Positions 55,728 to 63,637 of a stretch of 64,000 nt of DNA are shown piece after piece; positions within the stretch are counted from its first letter, which is position 1, and each line of letters begins with the position of its first letter. Made by a program: the position numbers and the translations under genes. Below the pieces are notes generated by a model. That model was not told the DNA's origin, searched no databases, and saw only the letters and a program-made list of their open reading frames with translations. The stretch spans positions 1,922,001-1,986,000 of the forward strand of contig NZ_CP095487.1 in assembly GCF_023028345.1 (NCBI RefSeq), given 5' to 3'. This DNA is from Halorientalis marina. GTDB taxonomy: Archaea > Halobacteriota > Halobacteria > Halobacteriales > Haloarculaceae.

Positions 55728-56270
55728 ATGGAACTCCCGACGTCGGAGGACCTGCGCGAGCGGCGGAACCACCTCGGTCTCACGCAGAGCGAACTGGCCG
55801 AGCGAGCGGACGTGTCTCAGCCGCTCATCGCACGCATCGAGGGGGGTGACGTCGATCCGCGGCTCTCGACGCTTCGCCGGATCGTGAACGCACTGGAGGA
55901 GGCAGAGGGCGGGATCATGCGCGCAGAGGACCTGATGCACAGCCCGGTCTACGGCATCGAACCCGACGACTCCATCGCCTTCGCCATCGAGACGATGAAC
56001 CAGGAGGGGTACTCCCAGTTACCGGTCGTCCGGGACGACTACCCCGTCGGCATCGTTTCGCTGTCGGACATCCGCCACGTCGAGGACGACGAGCCCGGCG
56101 AACTCCCCGTCGCCGACGTGATGCGCGAGTCCATCACCACCGTCACGCGCGAGGCGACCATCGACGAGATCGACACCCACCTCGACCACCACGAGGCCGT
56201 CATCGTCATCGAGGACGGCGAGATGATCGGGATCATCACCGACGCCGACGTGGCGACACACCTCTCCTGA
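55728..56270 (+). CDS. HTH (XRE) - CBS pair regulator
   Basis: 180-residue archaeal regulator. An XRE-type helix-turn-helix at residues 5-60 (LRERRNHLGLTQSELAERAD then VSQPLIARIEGG) is followed by two CBS motifs (MHSPVYGIEPDDSIAFAIE and DVMRESITTVTREAT). CBS domains bind adenosine nucleotides or SAM and sense energy or methylation state. Haloarchaeal HTH-CBS proteins of this length are conserved. The start codon follows an AT-rich TTTTTGTATAACTTCTGG promoter. The citrate-synthase-like fusion gene follows after five bases. Confidence 0.88.
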   Translation: MELPTSEDLRERRNHLGLTQSELAERADVSQPLIARIEGGDVDPRLSTLRRIVNALEEAEGGIMRAEDLMHSPVYGIEPDDSIAFAIETMNQEGYSQLPVVRDDYPVGIVSLSDIRHVEDDEPGELPVADVMRESITTVTREATIDEIDTHLDHHEAVIVIEDGEMIGIITDADVATHLS

Positions 56271-56275
56271 CTGCC

Positions 56276-57733
56276 GTGACGCCCTCGCTGTTCGACCCTG
56301 GGCTGGAGGGCGTGACCGTCGCCGAGACGGAACTGAGCCGCGTCGACGAGGACGGCGACCTGCTCGTCCGCGGCTTCCCCGTCGCGGAACTCGCAGCCAA
56401 CGCGTCGTTCGAGGAGTGTTGCTACCTGTTGCTCCGCGGTGACCTCCCGACGACCGACGAACGCGACCGGTTCCGGGACGCACTGGCCGACCAGCGGGTG
56501 ATCGGCGACGAAGTCCGGGCGGTCCTCCGGCGCGCCGCGGCCGAGAACCGCTCGCCGATGGACGCCCTGCGGATGGGGCTCGCCAGCGCCGACCTCCAGC
56601 CGGGTTCGGTCGACGACGCGCCGCTCGCCGCCGCCCGGCGAGCCATCGCTGTGGTGCCGACCGTCGTCGCGACCTACTGGCGGCGGCGACGAGGTGTGGA
56701 ATCCCTCTCCCCGCGACCGGACCTCTCACACGCAGCGAACTACCACTACCTGCTGACCGGCGCGGTGCCCGACCAACCCACCGCCGAGGGGTTGGAGACG
56801 TTCCTGACGACGATGGCCGAGCACGGTCTGAACACCTCCACGTTCGCCGCGCGGGTCGTCGCCTCGACCGGTGCCGATCCGATCTCGGCTGCCACGGCGG
56901 CCGTCGCCGCTCTGAAGGGCCCTCGCCACGGCGGGCAGTTCGCCCGTGTCAGCGACCTGCTCCGGAACGCACACGACGCGGACGCCCCGGACGCGGTCGT
57001 CCGCGAGCACCTGCGCGAGGCCGGCACGCTCCCCGGATTCGGCCACCGCGTCTACGAGGTCCGCGATCCCCGGGCGGCCGTGCTCGCGGCGACCGCCGAC
57101 CGTCTATCGGGGTCCGCGGGAGAAGAAGCGTTCCTCGAAACCGCCCGCACCGTCGAGACCGTCGGGCGCGACGAACTCGCCGCCGGGGCCGACGGGGATC
57201 GGCCACGCCCCACCGTCGACTTCTACGCCGCGGCCCTGCTCCACGCCCTCGACATCCCCGCCGCCCTCCTGCCCGCGACGTTCGCCGTCGGCAGGGTGGC
57301 CGGCTGGATGGCCCACTGTCTCGAACAGGCGGACACGGACCACCTCGTGCGGCCCGTGGCCCGCTACGTCGGCGAGACGGAGCGCTCGTGGACGCCCGTC
57401 GAGGAGCGGACGCCGACCGACGCGACGCTCCTGGCTCGCCACCGGGACTCGGGCTCGCTCGAACCGGTCTCGGAGACGCTCGCCACCCTCTCCGAGCCCG
57501 CACGGCTGGAAGTCCTCCTTGCCCTGTTCGATGCGGAGGACCCGCTCGCCTACTCCGCGCTGAAAGCCGCCACCTCCATCGAGGACAAGGGCCGATTCAA
57601 CTACCACCTCCGACAGCTCCGGGATTACTTCGTCCGCGACGGTCCCGACGGCTACGCCCTTACCGACGCCGGCCACACCGTCGTCCACACCATCGTCACC
57701 GACGACGGCATCGTCGGCGACCTCCCCGACTGA
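56276..57733 (+). CDS. Citrate-synthase-fold protein fused to a winged-helix DNA-binding domain
   Basis: 485-residue fusion. Residues 1-385 have the citrate synthase fold: LEGVTVAETELSRVDEDG start, HGLNTSTFAARVVAST (His183), KGPRHGGQ (His218 in a changed GPRHGG loop), GFGHRVYEVRDPRA (His257) and the catalytic Asp in TVDFYAAALLHAL (Asp315). A C-terminal domain (about 395-485; ETLATLSEPARLEVLLALFD, FNYHLRQLRDYFV) is an ArsR-like winged helix. An enzyme-derived sensor of citrate, oxaloacetate or acetyl-CoA that controls transcription is my inference. GTG 56276 lies five bases after the HTH-CBS stop; the second copy follows. Confidence 0.85.
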   Translation: MTPSLFDPGLEGVTVAETELSRVDEDGDLLVRGFPVAELAANASFEECCYLLLRGDLPTTDERDRFRDALADQRVIGDEVRAVLRRAAAENRSPMDALRMGLASADLQPGSVDDAPLAAARRAIAVVPTVVATYWRRRRGVESLSPRPDLSHAANYHYLLTGAVPDQPTAEGLETFLTTMAEHGLNTSTFAARVVASTGADPISAATAAVAALKGPRHGGQFARVSDLLRNAHDADAPDAVVREHLREAGTLPGFGHRVYEVRDPRAAVLAATADRLSGSAGEEAFLETARTVETVGRDELAAGADGDRPRPTVDFYAAALLHALDIPAALLPATFAVGRVAGWMAHCLEQADTDHLVRPVARYVGETERSWTPVEERTPTDATLLARHRDSGSLEPVSETLATLSEPARLEVLLALFDAEDPLAYSALKAATSIEDKGRFNYHLRQLRDYFVRDGPDGYALTDAGHTVVHTIVTDDGIVGDLPD

Positions 57734-57890
57734 TCGACCGCGACCGTTGCTGGCGTCCGTCCGCACGTGTCAGCGCGTCTGGAGAAGTGCAATTCTCCAA
57801 TATTTTACATTAACGGGGTACGTCGGTTTCGGTGTCTATGTTCGGACGATTCCCGCAGCGTGGCCGCCCCGGTCGGGGGTGCGTCGACGC

Positions 57891-59024
57891 GTGAGCGACA
57901 CCGAGCTGAACCGCGGTCTCGAAGGCGTGACCGTGGCCGAGACGCGGCTGAGCCGAGTGGACGGCGAGGCCGGCGAACTGGTGATCGGCGGGTTCCCCGT
58001 CGCGGAACTGGCGACCCGTGCGAGCTACGAGGAGACCCTCCACCTGCTTCTCGAGGACCGACTGCCCTCGGCGACTGAACTCGCGGCGTTCCGCGCCGAC
58101 CTGGCCGACCGCCGGATCGTCGGCGACGAGGTTCACGCCGTTCTCGGACGGGCCGCCGCCGAGGACCGACCCGCGATGGACGCCCTCCGGATGGGTGCCG
58201 CGGCGGCGAACCTCGGGACCGACGCCGGCGGCGACGAGGCGGATGCCAGGCGGATCGTCGCGGTCTTCCCGACTATCGTCGCCGCCTACTGGCGCTACCG
58301 GCAGGGCCGGGAGCCGGTCGCGCCCCGGTCGGACCTCGGCCACACCGCGAACTACCTCCACATGCTCACCGGCGAGCAACCGAGCGAAGCCGCCGTTCGC
58401 GGACTGGAGACCTACCTCAACACGGTGATCGACCACGGGCTCAACGCCTCGACGTTCACCGCCCGCGCGGTCGTCTCGACCGAGTCCGACCTCGTCTCCG
58501 CCGCGACGGCCGCCGTCGGATCGCTCAAGGGACCGCTCCACGGCGGCGCTCCGGGACCGGTTCTCGACGCGCTCCGCGAGGTACACGAGTCCGGCGACCC
58601 CGAGGGGTACGTCCGGGCGAAACTCGACGCCGGGGAGCGCCTGATGGGCTTCGGTCACCGAGTCTACCGCGTCCGGGACCCTCGGGCGGCCGTCCTCTCG
58701 ACCGCCGCCGAGCGGTTCTACGACACGGCCGGCGACGCCGACTTCTTCGCGGCCGCGAAGGCCTACGAGGAGGTGGCCGTCGACCTGCTCGCCGAGCACA
58801 AGCCCGACCGAAAGCTCGCGACCAACGTCGAGTTCTACACCGCCGCCCTGCTCCACGGCATCGGCGTCCCACAGCCCCTCTTCACCGCCACCTTCGCCGT
58901 CGCCAGGGCGGGTGGCTGGATGGCTCACGCCCTCGAACAGAAGTCGAACAACCGACTCGTCCGCCCCGTCGGCCGCTACGTCGGCGAGACCGGCCGGTCG
59001 TGGACTCCCGTCGACGAACGATAG
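57891..59024 (+). CDS. Citrate/methylcitrate-synthase-like protein with Glu for catalytic Asp
   Basis: 377-residue citrate synthase homologue, a paralogue of the upstream fusion gene (they share the LEGVTVAETxLSRVD start and most motifs). The histidines are in place: His182 in HGLNASTF, His217 in KGPLHGG and His256 in GFGHRVYRVRDPRA. The residue expected to be the catalytic Asp in NVDFY is Glu314 (NVEFYTAALL). The Arg-rich end reads RPVGRYVGETGRSW. It may be active with changed substrate or be a regulator partner of the fusion protein. GTG 57891 is used because homology starts there; no ATG fits. Confidence 0.8.
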   Translation: MSDTELNRGLEGVTVAETRLSRVDGEAGELVIGGFPVAELATRASYEETLHLLLEDRLPSATELAAFRADLADRRIVGDEVHAVLGRAAAEDRPAMDALRMGAAAANLGTDAGGDEADARRIVAVFPTIVAAYWRYRQGREPVAPRSDLGHTANYLHMLTGEQPSEAAVRGLETYLNTVIDHGLNASTFTARAVVSTESDLVSAATAAVGSLKGPLHGGAPGPVLDALREVHESGDPEGYVRAKLDAGERLMGFGHRVYRVRDPRAAVLSTAAERFYDTAGDADFFAAAKAYEEVAVDLLAEHKPDRKLATNVEFYTAALLHGIGVPQPLFTATFAVARAGGWMAHALEQKSNNRLVRPVGRYVGETGRSWTPVDER

Positions 59025-59063
59025 CCGCGACCACGGCGCGCCCCACCGACTTCGCCCGGGTTC

Positions 59064-59198
59064 TCAGGCCACCTCCAGCCCGCGAATCGACACCGCTTCC
59101 TCGCCCTCCTGTACCTCGCCGATGATTCGGCCGTCCTCGGTCGCCCCGACCAGTTTCTCCGCATCCTCGGGAGATAGCGCCGCCACGAACCCCGTGCC
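59064..59198 (-). pseudogene. Duplicate of the purM 3' end (integration scar)
   Basis: Minus-strand translation gives GTGFVAALSPEDAEKLVG and continues to VSIRGLEVA then stop, matching the last 44 codons of purM (GTGFVAALSPDDAERLVE to VSIRGLELA) with no indel. DNA is aligned from 59064-59198 to 59320-59454 at a constant offset of 256 bases, with most differences synonymous. Identity stops sharply inside the GTG/Cys-free boundary at 59198. This is the pattern left by an element that integrated in the purM 3' end with its own gene tail and has since been lost. Confidence 0.8.
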
Positions 59199-59280
59199 GC
59201 ATCCACCTTTTTCCCGCTCGGGTGTCCTCGGTCGCTCCGCTCCCTGCGGTCACCACTCGCGTCAAAAACGTGGGTGAAAA

Positions 59281-59311
59281 AACCGCACTCTCCCTGCGGT
59301 CGAGTGCGGTT
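59281..59311. repeat. 10-bp hairpin beside the purM stop
   Basis: AACCGCACTC (59281-59290) and GAGTGCGGTT (59302-59311) are perfect inverted copies around an 11-base loop. Read from the minus strand it lies 9 bases after the purM stop and is preceded by no T-tract on that side, although the other flank has AAAAAACC (TTTTTT on minus). It may terminate purM transcription. Confidence 0.7.
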
Positions 59312-59319
59312 CGAGTCGC

Positions 59320-60327
59320 TCAGGCCAATTCTAACCCGCGGATCGACACCGCCTCGTCGCCTTCTCGCACCTCACCGATAATCCGTCCGTCGTCAGTCGT
59401 CTCGACCAGTCGCTCCGCGTCGTCGGGAGATAGCGCCGCCACGAACCCCGTGCCCATGTTGAAGGTGCGGTGCATCTCCTCGTCGGAGACGCTCCCCTCC
59501 TCCTGGACGAACTCGAACACGGACTGGGTCTCGAAGGGGTCCGTGATCTCGTAGCGGAACGCGCCCATCCGGGTGAGGTTGGTCCAGCCCCCGCCGGTGA
59601 CGTGGGCGGCGGCGTGGGTATCGTGAGCCTGGAGCGGATCGAGCAGGTCCGTGTAGATGCGGGTGGGTTCGAGCAGTTCCTCGGCGACGGATCGTTCCGG
59701 GTCCGGCGGGAACGGGTCCGTGTACTCGTGGTCCCGTGTCACGGCCTGCCGCGCGAGCGTGAGGCCGTTCGAGTGGATGCCAGAGGACGGAAAACCGACG
59801 AGCGCGTCGCCGGCCTCGGCTTCGCCGGGGAAGAGGTCGCCCTTCTCGGCCAGCCCCGCGCAGGTCCCGGCGATGTCCAGCCCCTTGATGACCTCGGGCA
59901 TCACGGCAGTCTCGCCGCCGACGAGGGCCACGTCAGCGCGTTCGGCGCCCTCGGCCAGTCCCTCGCCGATCTGTTCGCTCGTCTCGTCGTCGGGTTCCTC
60001 GACGGCGAGGTAGTCGACGAACGCGACCGGTCGCACGCCGGCGGCCACGAGGTCGTTGACGTTCATCGCGATGCAGTCGATACCGATGGTCGAGTAGTCG
60101 TCGACGGCCTCGGCGACGAGCAGTTTCGTTCCGACACCGTCCGCCGCGAGTGCGAGGTAGCGGTCACCGATGTCGAGCAGGCCGGCGAAGTCGCCCTCGA
60201 AGCCCTCTGTCGCGCCGATTAGCGCGGCCGTGGCCGCCTCGCTCGCGTCGATGTCGACCCCCGCCCCGGCGTAGGTGAGTCCCTCCTCGTCGGCGTCTCC
60301 GCGGTCCCCGTCGTCGTGGTCGGTCAT
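59320..60327 (-). CDS. purM: Phosphoribosylformylglycinamidine cyclo-ligase
   Basis: 335-residue AIR synthetase of purine biosynthesis, converting FGAM to AIR with ATP. The family start (GLTYAGAGVDIDASEAATAA) contains the conserved YxxAGVDI region; LALAADGVGTKLLVAEA, IGIDCIAMNVNDLVAAG, LVGGETAVMPEVI and HVTGGGWTNLTRMG are the dimer-interface and ATP/substrate segments. The last 45 codons belong to a block that also occurs at 59064-59198, so the C-terminus probably came with an integrated element. Confidence 0.95.
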   Translation of the reverse strand: MTDHDDGDRGDADEEGLTYAGAGVDIDASEAATAALIGATEGFEGDFAGLLDIGDRYLALAADGVGTKLLVAEAVDDYSTIGIDCIAMNVNDLVAAGVRPVAFVDYLAVEEPDDETSEQIGEGLAEGAERADVALVGGETAVMPEVIKGLDIAGTCAGLAEKGDLFPGEAEAGDALVGFPSSGIHSNGLTLARQAVTRDHEYTDPFPPDPERSVAEELLEPTRIYTDLLDPLQAHDTHAAAHVTGGGWTNLTRMGAFRYEITDPFETQSVFEFVQEEGSVSDEEMHRTFNMGTGFVAALSPDDAERLVETTDDGRIIGEVREGDEAVSIRGLELA

Positions 60328-60380
60328 GTCCGAGTCGCCGCGCGGGGCGCACTAATGCTCGTCGGTCCGCTCGGGAGCGG

Positions 60381-60986
60381 TCACAGGACCGGGAACCCGA
60401 AGCCAAAGAGCGCAAAGACCGCGAGGCCGACACAGAGGACGAACGCCCCGGCGAACACTGTTCGGTTCCAGTCCAGTACGGTCCTGCCGTCCAGCGGGCC
60501 GAACGGCACCATGTTGAAGCCGGCCAGCAGGAGATTGATGCGGACGCCGTAGATGCCGACAAGCCCCGCGAAGCCGTCGAAAAGCAAGAGCGGGACGAAC
60601 GGGACCGCGAGCGCGACGTTCGTCAGCGGGCCGGCCAGCGCGATGAGACCGTTCTCGCGGACCGTCGAGCGCCCCCGGTGGTAGACCGCGCCGGGCGCGG
60701 CGAAGAGAAAGCCCGCGAGCGCCGTGACGACGGCGATGAAGAGCATCCCGTAGTCGGCACGGAACTCCGCGAGTTTCCCGAAGTGGATCGCCGTCAGTTT
60801 GTGTGCCATCTCGTGGAGGAGAAAGCCCACGCCGGCGGTCAGGAAGCTGACGGCGAGCAGCGGGAGAAAGGAAGCGGGGTCGACGAGCGGCGGACCGCCG
60901 TTGAAAAAGAGCGCGAACGCGAGACTCAGCGCGACCCATGCGAGCGCGAAATCCAACAGTTCCCGCGTCGAGAACTGGACTCTCAC
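60381..60986 (-). CDS. Site-2 protease family zinc metalloprotease (M50-like)
   Basis: 201-residue membrane protease. The HExxH zinc motif is LLHEMAHKL near residue 58; the second metal motif is near the C-terminus in NMVPFGPLDGRTV (NxxPxxxLDG). Five to six hydrophobic helices surround them. Site-2 proteases cut transmembrane segments of regulators. The start is GTG 60986, overlapping the TGA of the TraB-family gene (GTGA), so the two are co-translated. The longer reading frame with a high-GC antisense front end is not real. Confidence 0.88.
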   Translation of the reverse strand: MRVQFSTRELLDFALAWVALSLAFALFFNGGPPLVDPASFLPLLAVSFLTAGVGFLLHEMAHKLTAIHFGKLAEFRADYGMLFIAVVTALAGFLFAAPGAVYHRGRSTVRENGLIALAGPLTNVALAVPFVPLLLFDGFAGLVGIYGVRINLLLAGFNMVPFGPLDGRTVLDWNRTVFAGAFVLCVGLAVFALFGFGFPVL

Positions 60987-62518
60987 GTCACGAGCCCCCA
61001 CAGCAGCGACGCGCTGTTGCGCGCGCCTTCGAGCATCAGCCGGACGATGGCGTCGACGCCGCCGATCTGCCCGAAGAAGTAGGGGATCAGCAGGGCGGCA
61101 AAGAGGAAACTGGCGATGAAGCTCCCGACGTTCGTCATCGCCACGATGAGGATGAGCCGGAAGAGCGGGACCTCCTTCATCCGGCCGAAGATGTCGCGGA
61201 TCGGAGCCTCCTCGTCGTCGAGGATGTCGTTGAGCGTGCTGATGTCCCCGACATTGACCGTGATGTACCGGAGTTCGACGTAGCCGGCGAACCAGCCCGG
61301 TGCCAGCAGGGGATTGACGCTCGTCAGCCACGCGACCGCGCCGCCGACCGACGCGCTCTGCCAGTGCGCGCCGGCCAGGGACGCCAGCCCGAAGGAGATG
61401 ATCCCGTTGACGAGGAACCACGCCGCGAACAGTTTCAACAGGAAGGTGTCCTGCACCCCGGCCATCGCCAGCAGGAGGAAGAACGCGAGGAAGCCGAGCG
61501 TGAAGGCGTAGCCGAAGGCCTTGAACAGGACTCCCGAGACCGAGAACCGCCGGCTCGTGTCCTCGCCCATCAGGGACTCGAACGGCGGGAGCGTGTCCGG
61601 GTCGTCGAGGTACGCTTCGATGCCCTCGCGGTGACCCGCCCCGACGACCGCGAGCACGTCGTAGCCCGCGGCCCGGAGCTGGACGAGGTTGTGTGCGATG
61701 TAGGCGTCGCGCTCGTCGATGAGCGCCTCCGCGCCGCCCGGCGAGAACCGGCGGAACTCCTCCATCATCGCCGTCACCACGTCCGCGTCCGTCAGTTTCT
61801 CCACGTCGATCTCGTCGATATCCTCCTGCTCGCCGGAGTCGGTGAAAAGCAGGGCGAAGACGAGCCCGATACCGAGCCCGAGAGTGACGATCAGGAGGAC
61901 CCCGTCGAGCAGCGCGAGGACGGCGCCGCCGGCGATGGAGGCGATCCCGAGGCCGCCCAACAGGAGCGGGCCGGCGAGCAGTTCGACCGGGACGGCGACG
62001 AACGTCGCGATGGCGAACCCGACGGTCAGTCCGGCGACGACGGGGTCGCCGACGCCGGCGATCAGCCCACCTAATAGCTTGAGCTTCTCCAGGCCGGAGA
62101 GCCTGGCCCAGAACCGCTGGATGGTCGTCTGGATGTCCCGGTCGACCAGTGCGACCCCGAGGCCGAGCTCCTCGGCCGTCTCGGTGGCCGCGAGCATATC
62201 CGCCCCCGGTTCGATGTCGAACTGGTCGCCAAGCCGCGCCTGGACGTACGAGAGCAGCCAGTAGGCGAGAAACTGGAAGACGGTACTCCCGCCGAGCAGG
62301 TCGCTCGGTTCGAGGTCCTCCGGGGCCTCGCCTTTCATCTGGCGGTACCGGCCCTCGTCGAGTTCGACGGCCACGATGTCCGGTCGCTGTTCCTCGATGG
62401 TCCGTTCGACTTCTTCGACGCTGTCGGCCGAGACGTGGGCGGTTCCGAGAACCGTCACGCTCCCCTCCCCCGAGGGCTCGCCGGGCGGGTCCGGCGTCGG
62501 TGCCGCACGCTCCGTCAT
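60983..62518 (-). CDS. TraB/PrgY-family membrane protein
   Basis: 511-residue protein of the TraB (pheromone-shutdown PrgY) family. The N-terminal domain (1-215) has VTVLGTAHVSADSVEEVE and IVAVELDEGRYRQM, GVALVDRDIQTTIQRFW and later VVGAGHREGIEAYL, forming the conserved metal-site motifs (GTxHxS, ELD, RD, GAGH) found in this possible metalloprotease group. The C-terminal half has about eight hydrophobic helices. PrgY prevents self-response to peptide pheromone in Enterococcus; archaeal members are uncharacterised. It is coupled to the site-2 protease gene, which suggests a shared proteolytic function. Confidence 0.88.
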   Translation of the reverse strand: MTERAAPTPDPPGEPSGEGSVTVLGTAHVSADSVEEVERTIEEQRPDIVAVELDEGRYRQMKGEAPEDLEPSDLLGGSTVFQFLAYWLLSYVQARLGDQFDIEPGADMLAATETAEELGLGVALVDRDIQTTIQRFWARLSGLEKLKLLGGLIAGVGDPVVAGLTVGFAIATFVAVPVELLAGPLLLGGLGIASIAGGAVLALLDGVLLIVTLGLGIGLVFALLFTDSGEQEDIDEIDVEKLTDADVVTAMMEEFRRFSPGGAEALIDERDAYIAHNLVQLRAAGYDVLAVVGAGHREGIEAYLDDPDTLPPFESLMGEDTSRRFSVSGVLFKAFGYAFTLGFLAFFLLLAMAGVQDTFLLKLFAAWFLVNGIISFGLASLAGAHWQSASVGGAVAWLTSVNPLLAPGWFAGYVELRYITVNVGDISTLNDILDDEEAPIRDIFGRMKEVPLFRLILIVAMTNVGSFIASFLFAALLIPYFFGQIGGVDAIVRLMLEGARNSASLLWGLVT

Positions 62519-62643
62519 TGACCCTCCATAGACCACCCCCCGTTTTACGACTGTCGGGATGACATCGGGGCGCACGCGTCGAGAGGTCGGGCACGCACTG
62601 ACGAGACAGCAGACGTTTTGTCGCTTCCGGCGAAGCGGCCCGT

Positions 62644-63090
62644 ATGCCGGACCTGATGGACACCTACATCGAGAACCGCGAGATGATCCAGCCCAACCAC
62701 GCCAACAGCCTGAACACGACCCACGGCGGCAACGTCCTGAAGTGGATGGACGAGGTCGGCGGCATGGTCGCGATGCGTTTTGCCGGCCGGAACTGCGTCA
62801 CCGCGCGGATGGAGCAGGTCAACTTCCGGCGCCCCATCGAGGTCGGCGACAACGCCCTCCTGAAGGGGTACGTCTACGACGCCGGCGAGACGAGTATCCG
62901 CGTCCGCGTCCGCGCCTTCGGCGAGGACCCGCGGACCACCGAGACCGAACTCACCACCGAGTCGCACTTCGTCTACGTCGCTATCGACGACGACTTCGAT
63001 CCGGCTGCGGTCCCGGAACTCACCACCGACTCCGAACGCGGCGAGGAACTCCAGGCGGCCGCCCGGTCCAGTTCCGAGGAGAGCGCCTGA
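62644..63090 (+). CDS. Hotdog-fold acyl-CoA thioesterase
   Basis: 148-residue thioesterase of the YciA/BACH type. HANSLNTTHGGNVLKWMDEV is the hotdog core with catalytic-site Asn/His/Asp residues, followed by VTARMEQVNFRRPIEVGDNA, the standard second strand pair. It hydrolyses medium- or long-chain acyl-CoA. The acidic Ser/Glu tail is a haloarchaeal feature. ATG 62644 lies behind an AT-poor GCGAAGCGGCCCGT segment. Confidence 0.9.
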   Translation: MPDLMDTYIENREMIQPNHANSLNTTHGGNVLKWMDEVGGMVAMRFAGRNCVTARMEQVNFRRPIEVGDNALLKGYVYDAGETSIRVRVRAFGEDPRTTETELTTESHFVYVAIDDDFDPAAVPELTTDSERGEELQAAARSSSEESA

Positions 63091-63154
63091 CCTGGCCCGC
63101 GGACACCGGCCCACCGACGCGCACTCTTTTCCCCGTGTCTCGCGTATCGCTCCT

Positions 63155-63616
63155 ATGGGACTGAACGTCGATCCGCCGGCACCGCCCGAACTCTCGACCG
63201 GGCTGGACGCAGACGACTACGACGACGTGGACGTACAGGGAACTGACTACCGCCGCGAGGAACTGGCGGAGTTCCTCCACGACGGAGCCTGGGAGCGGGC
63301 CTTCTACGACTGGATGGACGACACCGACATGGACGAGGACGACTTCGCAGTCGCGACCGACCTCGGGCTCTTCGAGGAGTTCGACTTCTTCTGGGACGAC
63401 TTCGCCGACCGCGTGGGCTATCACGCCCCCGGGCTGCCCGAGGACTGGCGCGAGCGTGACATCCACCCCGACCTCGACTCGTGGGGCCGCGTGTCCGCTA
63501 TCAACGCCGGCCTCACCGAACTCGGGCAGGTCGTCTGTGTCGTCCTCAAAAACGAGTACATCGACTGGGAAGCCGACTACGACGCCCCCGACGACCTCCC
63601 GGACTTCGAGACGTAG
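63155..63616 (+). CDS. Hypothetical acidic haloarchaeal protein
   Basis: 153-residue very acidic protein with repeated aromatic residues (EFDFFWDDFADRVGYHAPG, FYDWMDDTDMDEDDF). No named family recognised; it looks globular and intracellular. ATG 63155 is the only reasonable start. It is convergent with the methyltransferase fragment. Confidence 0.65.
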   Translation: MGLNVDPPAPPELSTGLDADDYDDVDVQGTDYRREELAEFLHDGAWERAFYDWMDDTDMDEDDFAVATDLGLFEEFDFFWDDFADRVGYHAPGLPEDWRERDIHPDLDSWGRVSAINAGLTELGQVVCVVLKNEYIDWEADYDAPDDLPDFET

Positions 63617-63637
63617 CCCCCGCATCGCGGCACTCCC

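Larger units (their letters stand above)
59025..59319. other. Gap holding purM 3'-end duplicate and hairpin
   Basis: 295 bases between the citrate-synthase-like gene and purM. It holds the 135-bp duplicate of the purM 3' end, about 120 bases of unassigned sequence with a direct repeat CTCCCTGCGGTC (near 59239 and 59290), and a strong hairpin next to purM. No gene seen. Confidence 0.7.

Noticed and set aside
60987..62663. Long Arg/Gly-rich upstream extension of the site-2 protease frame
   Set aside because: It overlaps the TraB-family gene on the same strand in another frame and has no recognisable sequence; the real protease starts at GTG 60986.
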